DNA from: an uncultured Lachnospiraceae bacterium
Lineage (GTDB): Bacteria; Bacillota; Clostridia; Lachnospirales; Lachnospiraceae
Length of the DNA: 64,000 bases
NCBI GenBank assembly: GCA_910584685.1
Contig: CAJUAO010000011.1
Coordinates: forward strand, 47,230-111,229
Reading direction: 5' to 3'
Below the pieces are notes generated by a model that was not told where the DNA came from, made no database searches, and saw nothing but the letters and a program-made list of their open reading frames with translations. The position numbers and the translations under genes were made by a program. Positions 8,884 to 18,675 of the stretch are shown here, one piece after another. Every line of letters begins with the position of its first letter. Position 1 is the stretch's first letter.

Positions 8884-8893
8884 AAAAAAATAC

Positions 8894-8922
8894 TTGCAAA
8901 AGAAATAGAATGATGTTATCAT
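8894..8922 (+). promoter_or_regulatory. Promoter of the rimP-infB operon
   Basis: TTGCAA (8894-8899), 17 bases and TATCAT (8917-8922). It lies right after the YihY stop and about 93 bases upstream of rimP, consistent with the start of the large downstream operon. Confidence 0.65.
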
Positions 8923-8949
8923 CAATAAGGTGATATGGTAACTGTTGGT

Positions 8950-8975
8950 AAAGAGTGGGCAAAAGCCCACTCTTT
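8950..8975 (+). promoter_or_regulatory. Hairpin in the rimP leader
   Basis: AAAGAGTGGGC (8950-8960) pairs perfectly with GCCCACTCTTT (8965-8975) around an AAAA loop. It is followed by GTTGATTTTTAT. It sits inside the leader, between promoter and rimP, so it may be an attenuator or an RNA-stability hairpin rather than the end of the YihY transcript. Confidence 0.65.
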
Positions 8976-9014
8976 GTTGATTTTTATAATTTAATCAAAA
9001 TTTGGAGGGATTAA

Positions 9015-9479
9015 ATGTCAAAGAAGGATGATTATGAAAAAAAGGCAGAGGAGCTTATAATTCCATTAATTAAGAAAAATAATTTTGAACTGGTTGACAC
9101 TGAATATGTCAGGGAGGGAGGAAATTATTACTTAAGATATTATATTGATAAGGAAAATGGAATAAATGTAGATGACTGTGAGCTTATAAGCAGGGCAGTA
9201 AGCGATTTGCTGGATAAAGAGGACTTTATTGAGGATTCATATATTCTTGAGGTTAGCTCGCCGGGACTTTTAAGACCTCTTAAAAAGCCAAGAGACTTTG
9301 AAAGAAGCATTGGCAGGCAGGTAGAGATAAAGCTTTACAAGGCTATGGACAAAAAGAAGGATTTTGAAGGGACACTGACTGGCTTTACAGACAGCAGCGT
9401 AACCATATCGGCAGACGGTGAGGAAATAACCTTTGACAGAGAAAAGATAGCGCTTATAAGGCTTGCGTTTGATTTTTAA
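9015..9479 (+). CDS. rimP: Ribosome maturation factor RimP
   Basis: 154 residues, the usual length. RimP helps mature the 30S subunit in the cytoplasm. Family segments are visible: EGGNYYLRYYIDKENGINVDDCELISRAVS and LEVSSPGLLRPLKKPRDFER, followed by a small C-terminal beta-barrel domain. The start follows GGAGGG. It is first in the operon, 45 bases before nusA, the standard arrangement in Bacillota. Confidence 0.95.
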   Translation: MSKKDDYEKKAEELIIPLIKKNNFELVDTEYVREGGNYYLRYYIDKENGINVDDCELISRAVSDLLDKEDFIEDSYILEVSSPGLLRPLKKPRDFERSIGRQVEIKLYKAMDKKKDFEGTLTGFTDSSVTISADGEEITFDREKIALIRLAFDF

Positions 9480-9524
9480 CAATGTTTTCAGCATATTATA
9501 TAAAATTAGGAGGATAAAGAAAAA

Positions 9525-10583
9525 ATGAACAGAGAATTAATTGAAGCGTTAGATGTGTTGGAAAAGGAGAAGGATATAAGCAAGGAGGTAATGCTTGAGG
9601 CAATAGAAACATCTCTTATTACGGCTTATAAAAATCACTTTGGAAAGGCAGATAATGTAAAGGTAAATATTGACAGGGATACGGGAGATTTTACAATCTT
9701 TGCGGAAAAGACCGTAGTGGAACAGGTAGAGGATAAAGCGGTAGAAATTTCACTAACCCAGGCTCAGGAAATAGACAAAAAGTACAAGGAAGGCGATGTT
9801 GTAAACGTTGAGGTTAAGTCAAAGGAATTTGGACGTATAGCCACCCAGAACGCAAAAAATATTATTACACAAACCATTCGCGAGGAGGAGAGAAAGGTAC
9901 TCTTTGACAAATATTATGGCAAGGAAAAGGATATTGTAACAGGTATAGTACAGCGTATAAATGAAAGAAGCATAAGCATTAATCTGGGTAAGGCGGATGC
10001 GGTGCTTGGTGAGAACGAAATGGTAAAGACAGAAAAGTTCGCGCCTAATGACAGAATAAAGCTTTATGTGGTAGAGGTTAAAAATACTACAAAGGGTCCG
10101 CGCATTGTTGTGTCGAGAACACATCCGGAGCTTGTAAAAAGACTTTTTGAAGCTGAGGTAAGCGAGGTAAAGGATGGAATTGTTGAGATAGTAAACATTT
10201 CAAGAGAAGCCGGCTCAAGAAGCAAGATATCCGTAAGAAGCAACGACCCAAATGTAGACCCTGTAGGAGCCTGCGTAGGCGTAAACGGCTCAAGGGTAAA
10301 TGCAATAGTCGACGAGCTTAGGGGAGAAAAGATAGATATTATAAACTGGAGTGAAAATCCTGCCATACTTATAGAAAATGCGCTAAGTCCGGCAAAGGTA
10401 GTATCTGTAGTTGCAGATGATGAGGAGAAAACAGCAAGCGTAGTCGTGCCTGATTATCAGCTTTCTCTTGCAATAGGCAAGGAAGGTCAGAACGCAAGGC
10501 TTGCGGCAAGGCTTACAGGCTTTAAGATAGATATAAAGAGCGAAAGCCAGGCAAGAGAGCTTGAACAGTTAACTGAGGAGTAG
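9525..10583 (+). CDS. nusA: Transcription termination/antitermination protein NusA
   Basis: 352 residues, typical of the short Gram-positive form without C-terminal acidic repeats. An N-terminal RNA-polymerase-binding domain (1-125) is followed by S1 (about 135-200) and two KH domains, with GVNGSRV in KH1 and AIGKEGQNARLAARL in KH2. It binds RNA polymerase and nascent RNA to control pausing, termination and antitermination. GGAGG precedes the ATG. It is co-transcribed with rimP and rnpM. Confidence 0.96.
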   Translation: MNRELIEALDVLEKEKDISKEVMLEAIETSLITAYKNHFGKADNVKVNIDRDTGDFTIFAEKTVVEQVEDKAVEISLTQAQEIDKKYKEGDVVNVEVKSKEFGRIATQNAKNIITQTIREEERKVLFDKYYGKEKDIVTGIVQRINERSISINLGKADAVLGENEMVKTEKFAPNDRIKLYVVEVKNTTKGPRIVVSRTHPELVKRLFEAEVSEVKDGIVEIVNISREAGSRSKISVRSNDPNVDPVGACVGVNGSRVNAIVDELRGEKIDIINWSENPAILIENALSPAKVVSVVADDEEKTASVVVPDYQLSLAIGKEGQNARLAARLTGFKIDIKSESQARELEQLTEE

Positions 10584-10596
10584 GAGATGCATCCTG

Positions 10597-10893
10597 ATGA
10601 GTGGAATGAATAATAAAAAAACATCAAAGAGCCAAAAAATTTCTTTGAGAAAGTGCACGGGCTGCGGTGAGATGAAGCCAAAAAAGGAAATGATTCGTGT
10701 TATAAAGACAGATACGAATGAGATATTTGTTGATATGACAGGCAAAAAAAACGGACGCGGCGCATATATATGTCATTCTGCAGAATGCTTTGATAAGGCA
10801 AGAAAGACAAAGGGCTTTGAAAGGTCGCTTAAAACAGTAATTTCAGAGGATATATATGACAGTCTTGAAAAGGAGCTTAAAGGTAATGGATAA
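10597..10893 (+). CDS. rnpM: RNase P modulator RnpM (YlxR family)
   Basis: 98 residues. It shows the YlxR signature RKCTGCGEMKPKKEMIRVIK near residue 17 and GRGAYIC near 50. YlxR/RnpM of Bacillus subtilis has been described as an RNA-binding protein that modulates RNase P. The start at 10597 lies 13 bases after the nusA stop; a second in-frame ATG at 10606 is possible. Its end overlaps ylxQ by 8 bases, so translation is probably coupled. Confidence 0.9.
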   Translation: MSGMNNKKTSKSQKISLRKCTGCGEMKPKKEMIRVIKTDTNEIFVDMTGKKNGRGAYICHSAECFDKARKTKGFERSLKTVISEDIYDSLEKELKGNG

Positions 10894-11200
10894 AATATTG
10901 TCAATGATATCCCTTGCAACAAAGGCAGGAAAAACGGCAGGGGGAGAATTTTCAGTAGAAAAGGCAGTAAAGGAAAGAAAGGCGCATATGGTTATAGTTT
11001 CGGTGGAAGCATCGGACAATACGAAAAAGAAATTTACAAATATGTGTTCTTTTTATAAGGTACCTGTTTACTTTTACGGCACCAAGGAAGAACTTGGACA
11101 TTTCATGGGAAAGGAATTCAGAGCAAGTGTGGCTATTCTTGACGAAGGATTTAAAAAAGCATTAGAGAAACAATTTTTAAGTATGGAGGTAATGCTATGA
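10886..11200 (+). CDS. ylxQ: L7Ae-family RNA-binding protein YlxQ
   Basis: 104 residues, L7Ae/L30e/S12e fold. The typical start [21 protein letters not shown] and the stretch [18 protein letters not shown] are seen. Such proteins bind kink-turn RNA; the exact role of YlxQ is uncertain. The ATG at 10886 is chosen over an upstream ATG at 10856 because the family begins here and a GGAG lies upstream. It overlaps rnpM by 8 bases and infB by 4 (ATGA). Confidence 0.9.
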   Translation: MDKILSMISLATKAGKTAGGEFSVEKAVKERKAHMVIVSVEASDNTKKKFTNMCSFYKVPVYFYGTKEELGHFMGKEFRASVAILDEGFKKALEKQFLSMEVML

Positions 11201-13677
11201 CAAAAATAAGAATATATGATTTAGCTAAGCAGATAGAAAGAGAAAGTAAGGAAATTATTGCAGCGTTAAAGGAGCAGGGAGTAGAGGGCAAGACAGCCTC
11301 GTCTTCCATTACTGAGGAGCAGGTGGAGTTAGTTAAGAGTAAGCTTTTGGCGGGAGTTAAAAAGGCAGAGAAAAGTGTCAGTGAAAAAGTCCAAAAGGGA
11401 GAGGATGCTGTTAAAAAAGCCGGTAAGAAAGCAGAAAAGGCAGTTAAAAATATAGAAAAGAATGTTGAGAAGAATATAGAAAAGGCTGCTGCTGAGGTTA
11501 AGAAAAGGGTTGAGGAAAGGACAGAGGAAAAGAAGAACAATCCGCCTCAGGGAGCCGGAAAGCAGAATAATAAAAACCATAATAACGGCGGTAATCAAAA
11601 AAATAACGCCAACGGCGGTAATTCCAATGGCAGTAACGCCATGAATAATAGTGGCAATAATAACGGAAACGGCAGGAACAATAATAAGGATAACAATAAG
11701 AATAACAATAAAAATAACGGCGGTGATAAGAAGCAGCATGGAGGCGACAAGCAGAAGGAGAAGCATATAACAAAGGTATATAATCCTCAGAACAGCGGAG
11801 CCGGCGGTAAAAATAATAACAGGAAAAACAACGGAAAAGCAGGAGGAAACGGTAATCAGCCAAGGCAGCAGAGTCAGCAGCCTAAGCCGCAGCCAAAGCC
11901 TGAACCAAAGGAAGAGGAAATTAAGGTGATTACAATACCTGAAATTATTACTATAGGCGAGCTTGCTGCAAAAATGAAAATACAGGCCTCCGCACTTGTA
12001 AAGAAGCTGTTTTTACAGGGACAGATAGTTACAATAAACAATGAGATAGAGTTTGAGCAGGCAGAGGAAATAGCTATGGATTATGACATCATAGCGGAGA
12101 AAGAGGAAAAGGTTGACGCTATTGAGGAACTTTTAAAGGAGGAAGAGGAAGACGAGAGCAATATGGTTAAGCGTAATCCCGTAGTATGCGTTATGGGACA
12201 CGTAGACCATGGCAAGACCTCCCTTCTTGATGCAATAAGAAAGACAAACGTTATATCGGGGGAAGCAGGGGGAATTACACAGCATATAGGAGCGTATACT
12301 GTAGAATGCAACGGAGAGAATATTACCTTCCTTGACACGCCGGGACACGAGGCGTTTACGGCCATGCGTATGCGAGGAGCGCAGGCTACGGATATAGCTA
12401 TTCTGGTTGTGGCGGCAGACGATGGCGTTATGCCTCAGACAATCGAGGCAATAAGCCATGCAAAGGCAGCAGGGATAGAAATTATTGTAGCGGTAAATAA
12501 GATAGATAAGCCTAGCGCCAATGTTGAAAAGGTAAAACAGGAGTTAGCGGAATACGAGCTTCTCGCAGAGGACTGGGGAGGAAACACTACATTTGTACCT
12601 GTTTCAGCCCGGACAGGAGAAGGCTTGGAGCAGCTTCTGGAAATGGTGCTGCTTACAGCGGAGCTGCTTGAATTAAAGGCTAATCCAAAGAGAAAGGCAA
12701 GAGGTATTGTTATTGAAGCTAAGCTTGACAAGGGACGAGGCTCAGTAGCAACAGTTCTTGTTCAGAAGGGTACCCTTAAGGTAGGAGATTCTGTGGCAGC
12801 AGGCTCATGCTACGGCAAGGTTAGGGCAATGATTGACGATAAGGGAAATAAGGTAAAGGAGGCCGGACCGTCAAAGCCTGTTGAAATTTTGGGACTAAAC
12901 AACGTGCCGAATGCAGGAGAGGTATTTGTCTCAACATCAAATGAAAAAGAGGCAAGAAGCTTTGCGGATACGTTTATTTCACAGGACAGGGAAAAGCTGC
13001 TTGAGGGAGCAAGGGCAAAGAGCAAAATGTCCCTTGACGACCTGTTTACCCAGATACAGTCAGGAGACGTTAAGGAGTTAAATATTATTGTAAAGGCAGA
13101 TGTCCAGGGCTCAGTGGAGGCAGTAAAGCAAAGTCTTGTAAAGCTTTCAAATGATGAGGTTGTTGTAAAGATAATTCATGGCGGAGTAGGAGCCATAAAT
13201 GAATCTGACGTAAGCCTTGCTGCGGCTTCAAACGCTATAATCATAGGCTTTAACGTCAGACCTGATAATCAGGCAAAGGATACGGCAGACAGGGAAAAGG
13301 TTGATATAAGGCTTTACAGGGTTATATATCAGGCAATAGAGGATGTGGAGGCAGCCATGAAGGGTATGCTTGACCCTGTGTTTGAGGAAAAGATTATCGG
13401 ACATGGAGAGGTACGACAGTTGTTTAAGGCTTCAGGAGTCGGAACTATCGCAGGCTCTTATGTCCTAGACGGCGTGTTTACCAGAGGCTGCAGCGTGAGA
13501 ATTACCAGAGAGGGTGAACAGATATTTGAGGGAGCTTTGGCATCCCTTAAGAGATTTAAGGATGACGTAAAAGAGGTCAAGGCAGGCTACGAGTGCGGTC
13601 TTGTGTTTGAAGGCTTTAATGAGCTTCAGGAATTAGACCAGGTTGAGGCATATATTATGGTAGAGGTATCCCGCTAA
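11197..13677 (+). CDS. infB: Translation initiation factor IF-2
   Basis: 826 residues. The N-terminal IF2_N domain ([18 protein letters not shown]) leads to a Lys-rich coil and then an Asn/Gly/Lys/Gln-rich linker (about 110-235). A second IF2_N-like domain (about 245-300) precedes the GTPase with [20 protein letters not shown] and NKID motifs. Domains II, III and IV follow (HGEVRQLF near the end). IF-2 brings fMet-tRNA to the 30S subunit and drives subunit joining by GTP hydrolysis. The start overlaps ylxQ by 4 bases. The N-rich linker is longer and lower in complexity than in many relatives. Confidence 0.97.
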   Translation: MTKIRIYDLAKQIERESKEIIAALKEQGVEGKTASSSITEEQVELVKSKLLAGVKKAEKSVSEKVQKGEDAVKKAGKKAEKAVKNIEKNVEKNIEKAAAEVKKRVEERTEEKKNNPPQGAGKQNNKNHNNGGNQKNNANGGNSNGSNAMNNSGNNNGNGRNNNKDNNKNNNKNNGGDKKQHGGDKQKEKHITKVYNPQNSGAGGKNNNRKNNGKAGGNGNQPRQQSQQPKPQPKPEPKEEEIKVITIPEIITIGELAAKMKIQASALVKKLFLQGQIVTINNEIEFEQAEEIAMDYDIIAEKEEKVDAIEELLKEEEEDESNMVKRNPVVCVMGHVDHGKTSLLDAIRKTNVISGEAGGITQHIGAYTVECNGENITFLDTPGHEAFTAMRMRGAQATDIAILVVAADDGVMPQTIEAISHAKAAGIEIIVAVNKIDKPSANVEKVKQELAEYELLAEDWGGNTTFVPVSARTGEGLEQLLEMVLLTAELLELKANPKRKARGIVIEAKLDKGRGSVATVLVQKGTLKVGDSVAAGSCYGKVRAMIDDKGNKVKEAGPSKPVEILGLNNVPNAGEVFVSTSNEKEARSFADTFISQDREKLLEGARAKSKMSLDDLFTQIQSGDVKELNIIVKADVQGSVEAVKQSLVKLSNDEVVVKIIHGGVGAINESDVSLAAASNAIIIGFNVRPDNQAKDTADREKVDIRLYRVIYQAIEDVEAAMKGMLDPVFEEKIIGHGEVRQLFKASGVGTIAGSYVLDGVFTRGCSVRITREGEQIFEGALASLKRFKDDVKEVKAGYECGLVFEGFNELQELDQVEAYIMVEVSR

Positions 13678-13739
13678 TATTTAAGCCTGATTTTTAAGTC
13701 ATGATATTTAAAGCCGCATGGGCGGCGTGAGGTATTAAA

Positions 13740-14144
13740 ATGAGAAAAAACAGTATAAAAAGTATAAGAGTAAATGCTGAGGTACAGCATGAGCTTAGCA
13801 ATATAATAAGAAATGAAATAAAGGACCCGCGCATCAGCACTATGACAAGTGTTGTTGCCGTGGATGTCACTCCCGACTTAAAGTATGCTAAGGCGTATAT
13901 AAGTGTTCTAGGAAGCAGGGAGGAGCAGGAGGACACCATAAAGGGCTTAAAAAATGCAGAGGGATATATAAGGAGACAGCTTGCAGCCTCCATAAATCTT
14001 AGGAATACGCCGCAGATTACCTTTGTGTTGGACCAGTCCATAGAGTATGGCGTAAATATGTCAAAGCTTATAGATGAGGTTAACGGTAAGCTGTCTGAAA
14101 ATCAGGAAACGAAAGAAACCTTTGAAGAAGATAATGAAGAATAG
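13740..14144 (+). CDS. rbfA: Ribosome-binding factor A
   Basis: 134 residues; KH-like fold. The N-terminal RVNAEVQHELSNIIRNEIKDPRIS and the later DLKYAKAYISVLG are characteristic, followed by an acidic tail. RbfA binds the 30S subunit and helps 16S rRNA 5-prime end processing. GTGAGG precedes the ATG. It lies 62 bases after infB in the usual operon order. Confidence 0.95.
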   Translation: MRKNSIKSIRVNAEVQHELSNIIRNEIKDPRISTMTSVVAVDVTPDLKYAKAYISVLGSREEQEDTIKGLKNAEGYIRRQLAASINLRNTPQITFVLDQSIEYGVNMSKLIDEVNGKLSENQETKETFEEDNEE

Positions 14145-14178
14145 CTGTCGAATATAGTAGAAAGGACAAGGATTTATT

Positions 14179-15162
14179 ATGTCAGAACCACGGGTAAAAT
14201 TAGCGGATTTTCTTGTAGGAGTAAAAAAGCTTGGTATAGCGGGACATGTACGGCCTGACGGAGACTGCGTGGGCTCATGCATGGGCTTGTACCTGTATAT
14301 AACTGAGAATTATCCGGATATAGAAACACATGTGTATATGGAGGAGCCTAAGGGAAGGTTTGATTATATAAAGGCTATGGATAAGGTGGAAGAGACTGTA
14401 GTGGATACGGATTTTGACCTTTTTATAGCGATAGATTTAAGCAATGCTGAAAGAATAGGCGTAGCAGGAGAGGAATATGTTAAGGCAAAAAAAACGCTGT
14501 GTATTGACCACCATGTAAGCAATACAAAATTTGGTATGGTAAATCATGTTATTCCAACTGCAAGCTCGTCATGTGAGGTTTTGTACGATATGCTTGAGGA
14601 GGAAAAAATTTCAGAGGCTGCGGCTACGGCTATATATACGGGGATTGTACATGATTCGGGAGTATTTAAGTATGAAAATACCTCTGAGCATACCATGAAT
14701 ATAGCGGGAAAGCTTATGAGCAAGGGAGTAAATTTCCCTGCTGTTATAGATGAAGGCTTTTATGAAAAAAGCTATGTTCAAAATCAGATTCTTGGAAGAG
14801 CGCTTTTGGAAAGCATACTTCTTCTTAAGGGAAAATGTATTTATTCTGCAATTTCCCAGTCAGAAATGAAATTTTACGGCGTGACGCAAAAGGAAATGGG
14901 AGGAATAGTAGAGCAGCTTAGGCTGACGGCAGGAGTTGACGTTGCCATATTTATGTATGAAATTTCACCTATGGAATATAAGGTAAGCCTCCGCTCAAAG
15001 AAATATGTTGACTGTAATGTGGTTGCAGGATATTTTGGCGGCGGCGGACATGTAAGGGCAGCAGGCTGTATTCTTAAAGGTACGAAGCATGATGTGGTAA
15101 ATAACCTTCTTGAACATATAGAACAGCAGCTTGAAGAAAAGGATGTTCTCCATAATGTATAA
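14179..15162 (+). CDS. nrnA: NrnA-type DHH oligoribonuclease/pAp phosphatase
   Basis: 327 residues, DHH/DHHA1 family. Metal-binding motifs are HVRPDGDCVGS (near residue 21), IDHHVS (near 111) and the DHHA1 glycine motif FGGGGHVRAAG (near 290). It degrades nanoRNAs of two to five nucleotides and dephosphorylates pAp in relatives. RBS AAAGGA. It sits between rbfA and truB, as in many Bacillota, and overlaps truB by 8 bases. Confidence 0.92.
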   Translation: MSEPRVKLADFLVGVKKLGIAGHVRPDGDCVGSCMGLYLYITENYPDIETHVYMEEPKGRFDYIKAMDKVEETVVDTDFDLFIAIDLSNAERIGVAGEEYVKAKKTLCIDHHVSNTKFGMVNHVIPTASSSCEVLYDMLEEEKISEAAATAIYTGIVHDSGVFKYENTSEHTMNIAGKLMSKGVNFPAVIDEGFYEKSYVQNQILGRALLESILLLKGKCIYSAISQSEMKFYGVTQKEMGGIVEQLRLTAGVDVAIFMYEISPMEYKVSLRSKKYVDCNVVAGYFGGGGHVRAAGCILKGTKHDVVNNLLEHIEQQLEEKDVLHNV

Positions 15163-16105
15163 TGGAATTTTAAATATATATAAGGAAAAGGGCTTTACGT
15201 CACATGATGTGGTTGCAAAGCTAAGAGGCATATTAAAGCAGAAGAAAATAGGACATACGGGAACGCTTGACCCTTACGCAATTGGAGTGCTGCCGGTATG
15301 TCTTGGAAGGGCAACTAAGCTGTGCGATATGCTTACTCATAAGGAAAAAACCTACAGTACAGAGCTTATTCTTGGAAAAGCAACGGATACCCAGGATATA
15401 TGGGGGAAAACTATAAACGAGACAGATATTGCAAGGAAGAGGGAAACTGTTACAGACGAGCTTATATATGATGCGGTAATGTCCTTTATAGGAGAATATT
15501 CACAGATACCTCCCATGTACAGCGCCATAAAGGTTAATGGAAAAAAGCTTTATGAGCTTGCAAGAGAGGGCATTGAAATAGAAAGAAAGCCCAGAAATGT
15601 CAGGATTATTGCCATAAAAAAGCTTGTTATAGATTATCCCCGAATAAGCATGGAGGTAGAGTGTTCAAAGGGAACCTATATAAGGACCTTATGTCACGAT
15701 ATAGGGCTTAAGCTTGGAACATACGGATGCATGACATTCCTTGAGAGAATAAAAACAGGAGTCTTTGAAAAGGAAGCATCATATACGCTGGCTCAGGTGG
15801 AGGATTATATGAAAAGAGGACTCCTTGACGATATAATATTTCCCATAGATAAGATGTTTGAAAAATTTAAAAGCATTTATATGGAAGAGACTTTAAATAA
15901 GCTTTTGTATAATGGAAACCCTATACCTGTAAAAATGATAAAAAATATTCAGATAAATAATTTTGAAGCAGACGGTATGGCCGAAAGCGCTTCAGATGAA
16001 AAAAACATGGCTGAAAGCTATAAGGTATATGATTATAAAAATGAATTTATTGGGATATATAAAATAAAGGACAGCCTGCTTATGCCTGAAAAATTATTTT
16101 TGTAG
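15155..16105 (+). CDS. truB: tRNA pseudouridine(55) synthase TruB
   Basis: 316 residues. It begins with the canonical NGILNIYKEKGFTSHDVV and has the catalytic Asp in HTGTLDPYAIGVLPVCLG; GTYIRTLCHDIG is a second family motif. It makes pseudouridine 55 in the T loop of tRNA. The ATG at 15155 overlaps the nrnA stop; a frame extension to 15131 lies wholly inside nrnA. The C-terminal part holds an insertion (about 265-290, rich in Ala, Ser and Glu) before the final PUA-like strand. Confidence 0.94.
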   Translation: MYNGILNIYKEKGFTSHDVVAKLRGILKQKKIGHTGTLDPYAIGVLPVCLGRATKLCDMLTHKEKTYSTELILGKATDTQDIWGKTINETDIARKRETVTDELIYDAVMSFIGEYSQIPPMYSAIKVNGKKLYELAREGIEIERKPRNVRIIAIKKLVIDYPRISMEVECSKGTYIRTLCHDIGLKLGTYGCMTFLERIKTGVFEKEASYTLAQVEDYMKRGLLDDIIFPIDKMFEKFKSIYMEETLNKLLYNGNPIPVKMIKNIQINNFEADGMAESASDEKNMAESYKVYDYKNEFIGIYKIKDSLLMPEKLFL

Positions 16106-16155
16106 GAACAGTCTCTGAAAATGTGAGAGGCATGTATACAGAAATGAGGATTATA

Positions 16156-17085
16156 ATGAAAATTATAAAGGATATTACGGATATAGAAAAACTTCATATG
16201 GAAAATACGGCTGTAGCGTTGGGAAAGTTTGACGGCGTTCACAGAGGGCACCGTGATATTATGGAAAGGCTTATAAAGGAAAAAAACAAAGGATATATAT
16301 CCCTGATTTTTACTTTTTCAAGAAATCCTAAGACTGCCGGCAAAAATATATCTGAAGAAAAAATATTTACCGAAAATGAGCAGATGCTCGTATATGAAAA
16401 AACAGGAATTGATATAATAATAGTATATCCTATAGATTCAGGAATTTTAAATATGTCTGCAGAAGCATTTGTAAAAAATATTCTTGTGGACAGGCTGGGA
16501 GTAAAAAAAATTATTTGCGGAGGGGATTTCCGGTTTGGAAAGGACAGATTGGGAGATACTTCAACATTAAAAAGCTGTGGAGAAAGATATGGTTTTGATA
16601 CAGAAATAGTGGATATGGTGTCTGAAAATGGTAAGATTATAAGCAGTACTGTAATTAGAAGGCTTATAAAGGAAGGAAAGCTTGAAGAGGCGGAAAAAAT
16701 GCTTGGACACAGGTTTTCCATAGCGGGAAGAGTAGTATACGGAAATCAGATAGGAAGGATACTGGACACGCCTACGGCGAATATTATTCCTGAAAAGGAA
16801 AAAATAATTCCTCCCTATGGAGTTTATGTGAGCCTTTGCAACATAGACGGAAAATATTACAGAGGAGTTACAAATATAGGATATAAGCCAACAATAAATG
16901 AAAAGGAAAAGCAGCTTGGAGTAGAGACATATTTTTTGGACTATATTGGAAATTTATATGGAAGAATTATTGAGATTGAACTTGTAAAGCATACAAGGCC
17001 TGAAATGAAATTCGACAGCACGGACGCATTAAAAAGGCAGCTTGTAAAGGATAAGGAAATCTGCAGAAATATTATTTTTGAATAA
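16156..17085 (+). CDS. ribF: Bifunctional riboflavin kinase/FAD synthetase
   Basis: 309 residues. The N-terminal FAD synthetase (nucleotidyltransferase) half shows LGKFDGVHRGH and SSTVIRRLIKEG. The C-terminal riboflavin kinase half shows GRILDTPTANI and PPYGVYVS. It converts riboflavin to FMN and FAD. The ATG at 16156 follows GAGGA closely and fits the family start better than an ATG at 16123. It is the last gene of the operon that starts at rimP. Confidence 0.94.
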   Translation: MKIIKDITDIEKLHMENTAVALGKFDGVHRGHRDIMERLIKEKNKGYISLIFTFSRNPKTAGKNISEEKIFTENEQMLVYEKTGIDIIIVYPIDSGILNMSAEAFVKNILVDRLGVKKIICGGDFRFGKDRLGDTSTLKSCGERYGFDTEIVDMVSENGKIISSTVIRRLIKEGKLEEAEKMLGHRFSIAGRVVYGNQIGRILDTPTANIIPEKEKIIPPYGVYVSLCNIDGKYYRGVTNIGYKPTINEKEKQLGVETYFLDYIGNLYGRIIEIELVKHTRPEMKFDSTDALKRQLVKDKEICRNIIFE

Positions 17086-17093
17086 ATTTAATT

Positions 17094-17123
17094 CTTTTGG
17101 AGGGTAAAAATATCACCCAAAAG
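17094..17123 (+). terminator. Weak hairpin after ribF
   Basis: CTTTTGG-AG-GGT can pair with ACCCAAAAG around an AT loop. It is followed by ATAAATT rather than a U run, so termination is uncertain. Confidence 0.4.
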
Positions 17124-17145
17124 ATAAATTCATTTGAAATGAGGG

Positions 17146-17173
17146 TTGACATTCTGATAAAAAGTGCTATAAT
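17146..17173 (+). promoter_or_regulatory. Strong sigma-A promoter
   Basis: Perfect TTGACA (17146-17151) and perfect TATAAT (17168-17173) with a 16-base spacer. It serves the secreted SH3/NlpC gene at 17279, leaving a leader of about 100 bases. Confidence 0.85.
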
Positions 17174-17278
17174 TTGACTTGGGTTTTGTTATAAAAGTAA
17201 TAAATACGTAACAAAATTTAACAAAGATAAAGTGTTTCAAGGTAAATGTTATATACAGTATATGTAATGGAGGAAAAC

Positions 17279-18574
17279 ATGAGAAAAACTAAATCAGTCG
17301 CAAGTGCTATTGTACTTGCAGCAGCTGCAATAGGAATCAATGCTATAATCCCCTCACAGAAAAAAGAAGATTCTATAGATGTATCAAAAATTTTAGAGGC
17401 GTCGTCATTTACGGTAACGGCAGCCAATTCCCCTGAGTATTCGGGAGAGGTTATGCTTTCATCACTTTCATTGTCCCTTGTTGGAAGCTCAAATGACAGT
17501 TCTAAGCTTAATAACAGCACAGGAAAAACAGCTATACCTGTAGCAGGAATGTCAGATGTTTTAAGAAATGCAACGGTTGACACAAATGATGTTTCATCAT
17601 CGGCAGAGGGAATGGACGTAGCCACAAAGTATGTGCCTGAAGGCTCGGTTATAGACGGATATACAAATCTTGGCGTTTCAAATGTTACGTCATACCTTAA
17701 TGTAAGGGACGGAGCAGGTACAAATAATAAGATAATAGGAAAAATGCCCGGCGGTTCAGCCTGTGAGATACTTGAGGAGGCTGACGGCTGGTATAAGATA
17801 AAGTCAGGTGACGTTACAGGCTATGTATCATCTGATTACATATTGACAGGCTACGACGCAAACGTAAAGGCAATGGAAACCATGAAGGCAAAGCTTTTAG
17901 TTACTGCCGACATCCTTAACGTAAGGGAGGAGCCGTCAACAGAGTGCAGCGTTTCCACAAAGGTAAATTCAGGCGAGTATTTAGACATACTTGAGGAGGA
18001 AAGCAACGGCTGGTATAAGATTGATATAAACAATCTTACAGGCTATGTATCAGCAGATTATGTAAAAAAGGTATATTCACTTCCTACTGCGGTAGAGATA
18101 GTAGAAGTTAAGGTAAATAATACGGCAGCGGCAGGCAGCGGAAACAATAGTTCAGGCGGAAACAAATATACGGGACCATCATTTGATGCATCCTCATTAG
18201 ACCAGACAGTATCACAGACAGCTAAGGATTTGATAGATTATTCTATGAACTTCCTTGGAAATCCATATGTATATGGAGGCAACAGCCTTACCCAAGGAAC
18301 AGATTGCTCAGGCTTTGTAAAGCTTATATTTGCGCATTTTGGATATAGTCTTCCTAGAAGCTCCGCAGCGTATGCTTCTGTAGGAACCCAGATACCATAT
18401 ACGTCGGCTAAGCCGGGAGACATAATGGTTTATAAATATGGCTCAAGAATAGGTCATGTGGCTATATACATTGGAAACGGACAGATTGTGCATGCATCTA
18501 CGCCTACAGGCGGTATAAGAATAGGCAGCGCATACTTCGTAACCCCTTGCTTTGCAGTGAGAGTTATTCCATAA
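17279..18574 (+). CDS. Secreted SH3b/NlpC-P60 peptidoglycan hydrolase
   Basis: 431 residues. A signal peptide (MRKTKSVASAIVLAAAAIGINAI) is followed by a Ser-rich linker. Two bacterial SH3 domains (about 130-190 and 205-265: SYLNVRDGAGTNNKIIG, DILNVREEPSTECSV) bind cell wall. A C-terminal NlpC/P60 papain-like domain follows, with Cys in GTDCSGFVKL, His in RIGHVAIYIGN and a third polar residue in IVHAST. Predicted D-Glu-diaminopimelate-type endopeptidase acting outside the cell. The ATG follows GGAGG; the upstream frame extension lacks a site. Confidence 0.93.
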   Translation: MRKTKSVASAIVLAAAAIGINAIIPSQKKEDSIDVSKILEASSFTVTAANSPEYSGEVMLSSLSLSLVGSSNDSSKLNNSTGKTAIPVAGMSDVLRNATVDTNDVSSSAEGMDVATKYVPEGSVIDGYTNLGVSNVTSYLNVRDGAGTNNKIIGKMPGGSACEILEEADGWYKIKSGDVTGYVSSDYILTGYDANVKAMETMKAKLLVTADILNVREEPSTECSVSTKVNSGEYLDILEEESNGWYKIDINNLTGYVSADYVKKVYSLPTAVEIVEVKVNNTAAAGSGNNSSGGNKYTGPSFDASSLDQTVSQTAKDLIDYSMNFLGNPYVYGGNSLTQGTDCSGFVKLIFAHFGYSLPRSSAAYASVGTQIPYTSAKPGDIMVYKYGSRIGHVAIYIGNGQIVHASTPTGGIRIGSAYFVTPCFAVRVIP

Positions 18575-18596
18575 GAAAAATAAAAAGGATTAAGTT

Positions 18597-18629
18597 AAAG
18601 GATACCGTTCGTAAGGGCGGTATCCTTTT
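18597..18629 (+). terminator. Terminator after the NlpC/P60 gene
   Basis: AAAGGATACCG (18597-18607) pairs perfectly with CGGTATCCTTT (18618-18628), a 10-base loop between. A short T stretch closes the stem. Confidence 0.75.
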
Positions 18630-18641
18630 AAAATATTATAA

Positions 18642-18670
18642 TTGACATATAAATATGTTTATGGTATATT
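18642..18670 (+). promoter_or_regulatory. rpsO promoter
   Basis: TTGACA (18642-18647), 17 bases, then TATATT (18665-18670). It gives a leader of about 145 bases before rpsO. Confidence 0.8.
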
Positions 18671-18675
18671 TATTC

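Noticed and set aside
11329..11863. Minus-strand Leu/Ile/Tyr-rich frames opposite infB
   Set aside because: They are the complement of the low-complexity Asn/Lys-rich linker of IF-2 and are not real genes.
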